Assembly (NCBI GenBank): GCA_021014325.1
Contig: CM037470.1
Location: 3,065,647 to 3,129,646 of the forward strand
Direction: 5' to 3'
DNA length: 64,000 bases
Origin: Plazaster borealis
Lineage: Eukaryota > Echinodermata > Asteroidea > Forcipulatida > Labidiasteridae
Numbering within the stretch: position 1 is the first letter of the stretch; each line of letters begins with the position of its first letter. Both the position numbers and the translations under genes were made by a program. Below, in pieces: positions 11,001 through 23,000 of the stretch. Below the pieces are notes generated by a model. It was given only the letters and a program-made list of their open reading frames with translations, was not told the origin of the DNA and searched no databases.

Positions 11001-14000
11001 TTTTTATATTTTTTTTACAGTATATGCCCCAGGGATTTGTAAACAAAGGCATTGGAACAAAGCATTCAAACAGCTGAGCAGGCTGAACGAAGTTTCTCAC
11101 ACAAGTAAAATTTGTATCTCTTGTTTGCGTTGATATTTTATGAGGATAGACGATACAACAACAATGAAAATATTTGATTAACAAATCAATTAGTTATGAA
11201 CTCATTAGTGATTTTGTGCTGTCAGCTACACAGGGGTGTCATTGCACAGGGTAAATAGATACCATATTTCAATCTTTGACTGTTTTAATTAAATATGTGT
11301 GTTGTGTTGCCATTTAGCATTTGAGAAAAACACGTATGTGGTCGAAACTTAAGGTCATTAACCTTTTGTTCCGTACAGTTATAAAGGACAACTTTATAAA
11401 GAATTAACTTTGCCCTGTTTACAAAATGTTATTTGAAAGAAATGTTTTTTATTTTTGTTTATACATTTTGTTGAAAATGTTTTGCACAAAAAACCGAAAT
11501 CAAAAAGATTATTAATTCAAATTGACTGTGCAATTTGAAATTCTCATTGTCGGAAAATACATATCCAAATTAATTTAAAAGTACTTGTGGAAAAACCAGA
11601 CGGTCTTAATGTTCCCCGTAAAAATACGGACTTTGCGCGCATTTTCACCTAGTTCATTGGGACTATTTAGTTCCGGTAAAGTTTTCTTCCAACAACTATT
11701 TCTGACAGCATCAACAAGCTTCCTGGTCCTCTAGTTTGACTCATTTATTTTGAACCTTGGGGAATACGTAGCCGAGAGATTGAAGATCTTGGATCCACGC
11801 TTCGGTTAAAGCTACGTCATCGGCCTCTATAAATCCATATTCGTAAAGGTTGATCTGTAACTCGTACAATCGTTGCTCAAGAGAAGTTGATGGAAGACTC
11901 GGGGTCCATCCTAGGAGAAACTTTGCTAGATTATCGGCTTTGTAGTAGAGATCCATCTCGCTGTCAAAGTCGGCCAGGTAGTTGTGGGCGTTGCGTTTCT
12001 GCACAACGGCTGGAGAGTGGAAAGATAACATCTTACCGATGTCCCATAGAAGACGTTGCGTGAAGTAGCTTCTCCAGATGTCCGACACCCTGCTATGCAC
12101 GGTGATAGGCAGAAGCATTCCCCAGAAAGCGTCTCGAGAGTGATGAGTAGTCTGGGCGTTGTAAGGTGACAGGACACGGGGAGGTAGAACTAACCTCTTG
12201 GCGTCAACGTTAAACTCATAGGGAAGGTCATAGGTCAGCCGGTAAATGGCATCTACATCAGGATCGTGCTGAGCTAAATACTGCACCACTCCGATATCCT
12301 CTCCCTTAGCTGTGCCCAGTACTGTTAAACTTTTGGTAGTGTCATCCTTAATGCGGTTAAGTGGAAAACCTCTTGGCCATATACGAGTGCTCGGTCCGAA
12401 TGCTGGATATGGATTCCACACGTAACTTTCAGTTTTAATGTGTTGAGCAAAGGCTACTTCAAAGTCGGGCAATATGTCGGCTAGTAGTCCATTGTCATCG
12501 TCAGTGTCGTAAATCACTTTGGCTCCGTGCTCGATCGCGTACATGTACCCGATATTCTTGCGACTGAAGTGGTTCCAAGGAATAAGTTGACAAATGCGAT
12601 ACCCGCAATGCTCCTGCTCTACAACTTTAAGATACACAATATTGGGTATGTTCATCAACACTGGGCCCTTCTTATCTGCCACCACCACCATGCACCATCC
12701 CGAAGTTGCACCCAGTGTCTCCATGATCACCGTAGGCTCAAAGATTGTCGTCACAACAATCCAGCGATCGCACTTTCTATTTTGGCTCCAGGATGGCGTG
12801 TAAGATCCCGCTGGTTCAACCGATCTCTTACCGTGAAATGTGCGGATTTTCTCGAGTACGGGAAGTTTGCCCGTTAAACCATTTCCTCGCTTCTGTACTT
12901 CCGCATTTACTGGTAACTTTACCTTCAGATCGTTTAACAGTCCTCGCACCGAGAAGTAGAATATCACAGCAAATGAAACTGCCGCACAAACATGGACTCG
13001 ATTACAGGAAAACGGCGAAGGAGCCATCGTTAAAGTGGGAGGTTGTTCTCGGATCTCGTGTACACGGAATGAAAACGACTGGCAAAAACAACTTGCACAA
13101 TGGCCGCTGTCAACGCTTGAATGGATGGGTCCTAAAGCGCTGATCGGTAGAGATACACGTCACAAAAAGCTACAATACAATAGATGTACATCTATACAGT
13201 TTCTCCTACGTTGCGTGTCTCTTTCTCTTTTTTTTTTGTTTTTAACGCGGTGATGTTTTCTCAGCTATGTAGGCATAAGGGGCCAACTAGAAAAGTAAAT
13301 TACAAAAAATCGACATTTTTTTTCGAAATTGTGGGTGAATGGGTCAAAAAGAAATAACTGAAAAATCGAAATTCAGTCTTTGTTTTAACAAATTACTGTA
13401 TTAGCCTAACAAAAAAACAAAAAAAATACCCAGCTGGCCAAGATCGTAAATTTTCTTCCTGATTAAACTACAAAAATGTTTGTAAGTTAAGTATTTGTTT
13501 AAGCCAGGAAAAGCCATTGAAAACTACTAATGTTGGATACCTTTGATCTAAAATATCTGGTTCATTTGAGGCATTACTTTGTTCTTCAGTGTATAGATTA
13601 TATTATGAAGCCGCATTCAATATTGAAAAGTCGAAATTTGGGGTGGGTGGGTGGTTTTAACATTGACTTTTCTGAATGGCACCTAAAGTGGCGGTCGCCA
13701 GTTTTTCTGCTCATGTTCAGCCCCCTGAACATCGCAATGTGACGCCAACGGGCTTCCGTGTATAAAGTAGGCCCTACTGTACTGTTGTTGTACCTCCATT
13801 TAGGATTTGTGCGTATTTGTATAAAATCTCCAGAGGGTTCGATGCACTCTTTCAAAGAACAAAGTGGATTGTGCATAATCCGCTTGCCCAAGGTAAGGCC
13901 AAAGTAAGGCCAAAACAGAAAAAAAAAACATGTTTAGCGTCCTGCCTAGGAGGAGGGCCTTTTTTCGAGACAACCGGCCGGGCTATTTTTCAAGATGGTT

Positions 14001-17000
14001 GCCAGCTTATTTCGGTGTGCTTAAGTCAAAAATACGATCTTATTTATTAAAAAATTAAATAAAATCGTCAGGGATCGTTAAAAATGTACAATTGTTTTCG
14101 TTAAAAAAAAATATATAAAAAAGCGGACAGCCTCTGAAAAGGGAGCGGGCGGAGACGCTAAACATGTTTTGTTTTGTTTTTGGCCTCACTCTCGAATACG
14201 GTGGTCCATATCGCCCTAAGATTACATGTTTGATCTGACAGCACACTAACCGGTTGGTTTTGATTTTATAAAATTTATAACGAATGTTTCTATAATGATT
14301 AGAAAAAGGTTCATTAATTTTATTAAAGGGAGGGTTTACCTTTGGTAATTACTCCAAAAATTAAAGGAGCACACCGGTTTACTGTTTACGTAATTTAGTG
14401 TTGTAGAATCATAGACAATTATTTTTAGATGTTTTTTATCTATTTTGTAATACAAAAATGTCACTAACGAGAAATGTTCGATAAAAGAAAAAGCGGTCAA
14501 AGGTCAGCGTATACGCTTTACCAGCCGTTGCAAGTGTCAAATTTACGGGGTGTTGCTGCGCATTGTTGTAAGTAGACTGGTGCTTTGCTTATGTTGATGT
14601 TATTACTATGGTGAGGCATGAGGACCCAGTCTACAAATCCATCCAGCTCAAAGGCGTGTAGTTCCATTGTCCAATCTATACGTTCCTTCGACATCCAAAG
14701 AACACAAATAAACAAACTCATTTGTTGTACAACGAGAAAAAAACCCAAAACGCATCATAAATCCAAAGGTGAACGATAAAGAGACCACAACAAGTACATA
14801 CCACTAGTACTACTCAGCGGCGTAGCCACGGGGGGGGGGGGGTCTGGGAGGCACGTGACCCCCACACATTTCCAGTACCCCCTCCCCAGGGCCCCCCCCC
14901 ATGAAAAAAATCACGATAGTGCTAACAAAAAAGAAAAGAAAAAGAAAAGGGAAAAGGAGGAAAATGCATGTTTGTATATTATTCTGATGTAGTGAACGAC
15001 CACGATCGCGAACGCTACTGCGGCCACAAAATGCCAAAAACACATGCCCATAACCAGGAATTATCATTATTTTTGTATTATTTTTTTTTTAAGGGGGGCG
15101 AATATAAATTGGGGGGAGGGGGCGAATTAACGTAATTAACGAGAAATGTTCGATAAAAAAGCAAAAGCGGTCAAAGGTCAGCGTATACGCTTTACCAGCC
15201 GTTGCAAGTGTCAAATTTACGGGGTGTTGCTGCGCATTGTTGTAAGTAGACTGGTGCTCTGCTTATGTTGATGTTATTACTATGGTGAGGCATGAGGACC
15301 CAGTCTACAAATCCATCCGGCTCAAAGGCGTGTAGTTCCATGGTCCAATCTATACGTTCCTTCGACATCCAAAGAACACAAATAAACAAACCCATTTGTA
15401 GTACAACGAGAAAAAACCCAAAACGCACCATAAATCCAAAGGTGAACGATAAAGAGACCACAACAAGTACACTGCAAAAACTGTGGTGTTAAATTTCCAA
15501 CACCAAGTTTTATTTATTCTTTTGGAATTAAAGTCGGTGTCATATTGACACCAACAGCATTGATTTGCAATCCAAACACTGGTGTTACATAATACTGGTG
15601 TTAATTTTGAGCAAAGCGCATGCGTGTGTCGAATGGAGCCCTGTGATTGGTCAAGACGAAATTATGGGATGCGCTGCCGGAGTAGTGTATGTAGTGCAAA
15701 CAGACAGCGTGTCAGAGAAAGTTTCGCACGCTGTCACACAGAATTATACCAAGAAATAGTGTTCTGAGCAATTGTTTTTGATAACCAACATGCCTATAGC
15801 AAGATTGAGCGACGCTCAAAGGACCATCCGGAAGTTAGTCCCATTCAGGGGGGACCACGACGAGTTTGCGGATCTTGGTAAGTGATTTAGTTATGAGAAG
15901 CTTTTTTTTCAGTTTCGCCCGAGCGGTGCGGGGCGAATTAACGATCTTAAGTGTGTGGGGCGAATGGTACAACACAATTGTCACGTAGGACCTTAACCGA
16001 CGACGTGTCAGAACACGTCCCATTAATAATAGTACGTTGATGTCAGTTTGTGGTGTGTGAATGCATGGTGGTGGATTGGCTTACAATGTCGTACTCGTAG
16101 TATGGAAGTACTGTATGTGGACGTAGCTAGAAATGTTTAAATCATGGAGTCTAATTCTACCTCCATGGTTAAATCGACAAACTTGTGAAATCTTTCTTGT
16201 TCTTTACCACAATCAAGCTTACAGTACAAGTCAATACAAATAACATTGAAACTTCCATAATACTGAGGACTCAAACGAGGACTCAAACGAGACCCGACCG
16301 AGTGATATGGTAAGGTCTTAGGATAGGAGGGATGAATAAGGCAAAAAAGTTCAGAATCCTTCAAATATTTCAAAAAATTACCTAAATAATTGTTGTCTAT
16401 TTTCTTTCTTTTTTTCCACAGTGAAAACAAAGTTTCAAATAGATAAAGATCAAGATGTTATTTTGTTGATGATAAAGATGTTGCCAGCATTGATGCTGAT
16501 GTCATAAATGATGTTCTCCAATCAGATCAGAGGATAACGATGATGGTGCTGAAGGGAGGGGAGGAGTGGGGTGAGTACTGAGCATAAATATTTTAGCAAC
16601 CTTGTACTGCGCCCGAACTGAAACCGTCATTTTATTTGAATATATAGTATACAAATCTGATTTGGCTGCATGAACGAACCTTGTCAACAAGTTACCTGGA
16701 CAAAAATAAAGACCAATGTCTACCATAACATATAAATTTCTTTTTGCCCTTCACCGATGTGTGATAAGTACTGTATACTCAGTGCATTTTTCTTCTTCTT
16801 CTGCAGGACCCAAAAATGCACAGAGATAGTGCTTATCACATACCGGTGAAGGGGAAAAACCAAAAATATATTAATTTCCCCGCTGTATTTTTTTACATCT
16901 ATTTTTAATGCCCTTTTATTTTATTGCCTTATGGTATGGAAAATAAACCTGAACCTGAAACCTGAAGTCAATATTCTATCTAATTTTCAGCTCCCTGTAG

Positions 17001-20000
17001 TCGTGAGCCAAGTATCATCAGTGACACAACTGGAATTATCAGCCCCAGTGATGAGTGTTCATCAGAAAGTAGCCCCCATATCAACCAAAGAGAGCGAGAT
17101 TCATATCACCAACTCGAAGGACACAAACATATGTTGGTGACTCATTTGCATGCTTTTATTATATCTCCCTAAAATATACATGTTTATTGGGATCAAATTA
17201 AAATAAAGTGTGTAAACCTTTTCTTCCATCCTGAAAATGTAAAACTCAAACGACAATAACATGTTAGCTATAGACACAAACAAAGAAGTTTTGATTATTG
17301 GGCATATCCTGCAGTTAAAAGACAAAAGAGATGTTTTATTTTATGTAATCTTTTTATTTTTGAATATATCTTTTGCTGGTTGTCATTAAGATTATTCAGT
17401 ATTGTCATGATTATTCAATAGGCTAAAGTAAATGTCAATGATTATTCATTAAACATAAAACTACTTTACAGATTGGTAATCTCTTGTCGTGTGACTACTA
17501 ACAAGGATTTAAAAAAAATGTTTTCATACTGTTTAGCTTTCAGAAGTACATTATAGCTTCCACAGCTATTTTATACAATTTTTTCCTGTTATGGCGTTAT
17601 GGTGTTATGCTAGTTTTTGTTGCTCATACTATAATCAGTAGTGCTAATTTTCTTGATCCTTGAAATCAAAGTGCACTTTATTCTTGCCAAATGATGTTAA
17701 ATGCTTTGTATTGATGGTGTAGACTTTCCTGTAAATTTCCATTGATTACTTTTTGATTTGATTAGTATCATTTGTATGATTATTGTTTAAAAAATGAATG
17801 ATTTATTCCATATTTATATTTTGAAGCAATAATATCAGAAGTTTATGTACAAGAACAAATCGTCTTGTCATTACTTGTGTTGTTATTAATACACCACTTT
17901 GAGATAAATTGACACCATATTTTGGTTTTACAGTTAAAACCAGTTTTATTGAATGTATTTAATTCCAGGTACTGGTGTTGAGTAACACCAAACTTCTTGC
18001 CCGGTACACATAATTGGATTTAATTTACTCCCTGTCTTGGTGTGGATTTATACACCCTAATTGGTGTTAAACAATTTAAGTCCAAAGTTGGTGTTGTTTA
18101 ACACCAGCATTCTTGCCCAATATAAACACCGCGATTGGTGTTAAATTAATTTAATTCCAAAATTTGTGTTACTTAACACCAGCATTCTTGCCCAATATAA
18201 ACACCGTGATTGGTGTTAAATCAATTTAATTCCAAAATTGGTGTTGTTTAACACCAGCATTCTTGCCCAATATAAACACCACTTTGGAATTAAATTACTC
18301 CCCCTTTGGTGTTAGATTTCTACACCGATATTAGTGTTAACTTATTTTGATTCCAAAATAGGTGTTGCTTAACACCGAAATTCTTGCCCAATATGAATCC
18401 TTGAAAAGGATTAAAATTAACACCGACGGTGTACATTTTAACACCACAGTTTTTGCAGTGTACATACCACTCTGGGAGGCACGTGCCCCCCACACATTTC
18501 CAGTACCCCCTCCCACGATAGTGCTCACAAAAAAGAAAAGAAAAAGAAAAGGGAAAAGGAGGAAAATGCATGTTTGTATATTATTCTGATGTAGTGAACG
18601 ACCACGATCGCGAGTGCTACTGCGGCCACAAAATGCCAAAAACACATGCCCATAACCAGGAATTATCATTATTTTTTAATTATTTTTTTTTAAGGGGGGC
18701 GAATATAAATTGGGGGGGGCGGGGGGGCGAATATGAAAGAAAAGGGAAATAAACGCGTCAGCGCCGCCCGTCGCGCAGCGACACAGGGGGAGTTGGAAAT
18801 GAAAATGATGGCCCAATTCAAGACATTTGGTCAATTTTTGCCCTTATTGTTTTGTGCGCACTTTTGGGGGTTTTATGGAATTGTTATTAATATATTTTTT
18901 ATTTGGGGGACTTTTTTTCTTTTCTTTTTGTATTGTTTTATTTTTGGGGGGAGGGGGCGTCCTAAAATTATGTTCTGGTGTTGAAGATATCTTTTCCCCT
19001 CCCCCCCCCCTACAAATGAAAAAAAATTATACTTACGCTAGTGGCCCGGTGTGACAGGAGATTCTGCCCCCCCCCCCTCCCCCAACACGGCAAATTGAGG
19101 GCGAATAATGGAAACGTATCAGCGTGTACACACCATGCACGCACAACTCTCAGCCAATGATATGTCTTCCTTTGACCTCAGTGAGGGCGCTGTTCGAGCT
19201 TGTGAGGTCACATGCCAGGGGTCTATAATTTCTAATTTTGGTTTTCTTCTCCCAAAACAGGTTAACATTATGGTGAAGAATGCGATTGACGTGTTATTTG
19301 GCGGGATCTCTTATTGGATGTTCGGGTACGGGCTTAGCTTCGGCAAGGACATAGCGGGGGGTTCGAATCCCTTCGTGGGCGTGGGCGATTTCTTTTTCGA
19401 CGCCGCCAACACGACCTCCGACGAGCTGGGCGACCTCTATGCGCACTTCTTCTTCCACGCCTCGTTCGCTACCACAGCCACCACCATCGTGAGCGGGGCG
19501 ATGGCCGAGCGGACCAAGCTGGAGATTTACATCATATTCTCATTTCTAAACACCGTGGTTTACTGTATTCCCGCCCACTGGATGTGGGGAGAGAACGGGT
19601 GGCTGAAGAACATGGGCGTGGTCGACATTGCTGGGGCGGGGTCGGTGCATATGGTAGGCGGGGTCACTGGTCTTGTTGCCACGTTACTGCTTAAGCCGAG
19701 GACGGGTCGTTTCATAGACGGTGCGGAAGCCCCCGCCATGGGGTCGGCTACCAACGCGATATTCGGACTGTTCATGTTATGGTAAGTATATAGCTGGTCC
19801 CACTGTTAAATTCACCATAATTACCAAAGATCGAAACTAAATTATGTAACAATAACGTGCCCCTTGTGACACAAGTTGTACATACGGCTGCACTGTTCTG
19901 ACCTTCTTATTCTCACAGGATATGGGTTTGAATTCTGGCCTGGCATAAGCCGGTTGCTGATATTCGTTGCTAAGCGGTTTTTTTGTCTATTGTCTTGTTT

Positions 20001-23000
20001 GGATCGAGTCCGTAATGTGACGTCACAGTGCTATTTTGATTCCTATGCGTTTAAGGGCTTTTTGTGAAACTCGGCATTTTTGCCCATCGTGAGACTAATC
20101 AAATTGTGGTGGGTTTTTTTACATTATGAAACATTTTGTATTGAGTTGTACTCATATGTAATTAGTACACACTCGTTTAGTACCTTTCTCTAACAAAAGA
20201 ACAAGAAATTTTATTTTCGTTCAAGTTGAATTTCAATACATGACGTCACAACGTTGCAAAGTGAATTAAACGGCGCCTAGATAAGAATATTGTGTTCTAA
20301 AAAATGTGCCTTATTGGACAACTAATGATTGTTTTAATCGAGACAGTCGGGCTAGAATTTGCACTTCCAACAAAACTGACTTTTTCTTTGCATGATAACC
20401 GACACATCGACACCAGCATTTATATCAAGTTGTAACAGTTGCGGGTTTCCGTGCCGAGTTAGGAATTCGTAATTGGGCATCTCGAGAGAGTTTTCTCACC
20501 ATAGAATGTGCTTGCGCGTATTCGAACTTCCGGGACCAAGTTGGTCCGAGCATATTAAGTTTGACGATGCGCGATTATATTTCTTCATACTTTAGTTTGA
20601 CGGAGTTTATGGCTACAAAAATAATATCATTGTTGGGAAAGTAAAACAATTAAAAATACTAAATATATGAACATTTAATAAATTTAACAAATCAACAAAG
20701 AAAACCCAAGAATCAGACTTGACCTCCGTTTCCGTTTACTTGTAATAAGCAACTAAGAAAATTGTCCCTAACTTTTAGCAACAGTCCTAGCCGTAGCTAT
20801 AGCCGCCAATTCGGATACGACCTATGGTCGCACACATTCGGGCGTGATTGGCAAATGGGGGTTTCAAAAAAACTAAACATCCTCGTCCCAAGTTTTGATT
20901 TTGTTTCAATATTAATAACCTAGTGTGAAACTGTCAGACTGTGTAAGTTTTAGCACCGGCACGTTAATCCGGAGGTCGCAGGTCCCGCTCTAATCAACTC
21001 AAAATTTAAACCGAAATTAACGTTATTGATGTTAACAAATCATGTATTCATATATATATTTGTATTAAATAACAGTTTAAACTGCATTTATAACAACATG
21101 CTATTGGGTATTTTTTATTTTCAAGAATTTAGCCTAGTATAAATAACATGGGGGAAAAAAAACATAGTGTTCGCTCGAGTTGTTTTTTTATCTGTTAAGT
21201 GCGAGACTTGCACAGTCTGGCTTACGGCAGCAGCCGTACAACTCGGCCTCTTCATTACTGTGTAATTGCGATGTGTCTGTTATTAAAAAATGCATGAACG
21301 TGCATCCTGGGAGTGCACCGAAGTGCATCATCAATTATACCTCAATACGCTCCCTCTCCCATGGACACAATTATCTCTTAATTACTCCGTAAATTGCTGT
21401 CTTCATTTTGCTGCATGATTATCCCCTGAACCTCATTAAATGAACATGAGGTGATTGTCTCAAGGGACGGGGGGAGGGGAGGGATAGAGAAAGAGACAGC
21501 CAGAACAGAAATTCTCTCGTTTATAGAATTGTCCTCGAGAGCCAAAATAATAGAATAAAAATATTCTTCTCTTGAAACCAATTACTCAAAGGTCAGCCAT
21601 TTTTGTCTAGTTCCATAAACACAATGAATTTGTAAAGCACACTGCACGTTATGGTAATCAGACTGTACAAAATGCCAGTTTTGTTGGTGAGTTATTAAAG
21701 GCCCTGTACAATATTGGTAAGATCGAAAAACACAAATGTTCACAGATTCACACACAACTTACATGATATAAAGTAAGTAATGGTTGAAAGGGTTCCTTAA
21801 AATATTTCTGCCTAAAATGCTATCGTTTCTGAGAAATGAGTAAAACAATAGTTTTTATCACGCGCGATATTTTGAAAAAACAGAAAACACATCAGGTCTC
21901 TTTTCACTATTTTCTCGTGATCTCGATGACCAATTGAGCTCAAACTTTCACAGGTTTGTTTTTTAATGCATATGTTGAATCGCACAAAATGTGGACACTG
22001 GTTTTGAGATGTTACCAAAAGTGTACAATACCTTTAAAACAAAAAGATGCGTCTAGTTCTATCAGCCATTTTGTCTAGTTCCATAAACACAATGGATTTG
22101 TAAAGCACACTGCACGTTATAGTATTATCAGACTATACAAAATGCCATTTTTGGGGGGTGGGTTATTTAAAAGAAACTAAGATGCATCTAGTTCTATCAG
22201 CCATTTTGTCTAGTTCCATAAACACAATGGATTTGTAAAGCACACTGCACGTTATGGTAGTCAGACTACAAAATGCCAGTTTTGTTGGTGAGTTATTTAA
22301 CAAAAAATATGTATCTAGTTCTATCATTTTTATCACAGGAATTAAATGGTTTACTGTTTAACTATTAGACTGGGTCCTTCTTTTTGATGCGTGTAGCGAG
22401 TAATCTTAACCAAAGAAATGACAGGTTGCAAACTGGAAGTTTACTTAATGCAAGCAAATGGAGTCACGCCATGCTCGTTTTGGGGTGGTCTTACATTACA
22501 CAGTGCAAGAACATGGCCTTCATTAGGCAGGAATTATTAGGTCGGTCGTGCTCTCCGTATACGTGTGCAAGTCGTTTTCATGTTCCAGACGTTTTTGCTT
22601 TTGAACGACCATAGATAAATCGGCAAAATTTACTTATGCACCCAAAGAAATTTACCCCACTGTGCAGTCCTCCTCCTTCTTCCCAACCTGCCCTTCTCCC
22701 AATCCTTCTCCCTTCCGCTTCTTCCTCCAAATGTCCCCTCCTTCACTTTCCCTCCCCCTTATCCCTTCCCCATCGACCTCATTCCTACCCACCCTCATAC
22801 CTCCCTCCTAACCCCTCCCTTTCACCTCAATTGCTGCTCTAGAATCGTATCTCTCTATTGTATGGCTTACGATATTGCCGGCCCTGGGCCCAATTTCATA
22901 GAGCTGCTTAAGCACAAAAAGCAGCTAAGCACAACAAAATTATGCTTACCAAAATAAGGTTACCAGCCAAACTACTACGTTGTATGTACAATGTGTAACT

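Larger units (their letters stand above)
15470..18460. mobile_element. CACTA/EnSpm-type DNA transposon, 2991 bp, with captured gene fragment
   Basis: The ends are perfect inverted repeats of 24 bp starting CACTGCAAAAACTGTGG. The flanks are a TA duplication (15468-15469 and 18461-18462). The uninterrupted site survives in a sister copy at 14795-14796, which confirms the boundaries. CACTG ends and a 2-bp duplication suit animal CACTA/EnSpm. Subterminal regions hold many copies of a GGTGTTA motif, including a 75-bp tandem unit on the right side. No transposase frame is visible, so the copy is non-autonomous. It carries spliced-looking exons at 15790-17136. Confidence 0.88.

Noticed and set aside
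12527..13143. + strand ORFs of 116 and 132 codons
   Set aside because: Antisense shadows of the STELLO-like gene.
17101..17325. 74-codon minus ORF inside the CACTA element as a transposase piece
   Set aside because: No DDE-type motif or similarity is visible; it lies in AT-rich filler.
19108..19260. ATG-led extension upstream of amt exon 2
   Set aside because: It is repeat and intron sequence; the exon 1/2 join restores the conserved Amt motif exactly at 19261.
19351..19370. Polymerase III B-box-like GGTTCGAATCCC inside amt exon 2
   Set aside because: No A box is correctly placed, and the codons are conserved Amt protein; coincidence.
22636..22842. Pro/Ser-rich 68-codon ORF
   Set aside because: It is produced by the CT-rich low-complexity tract.
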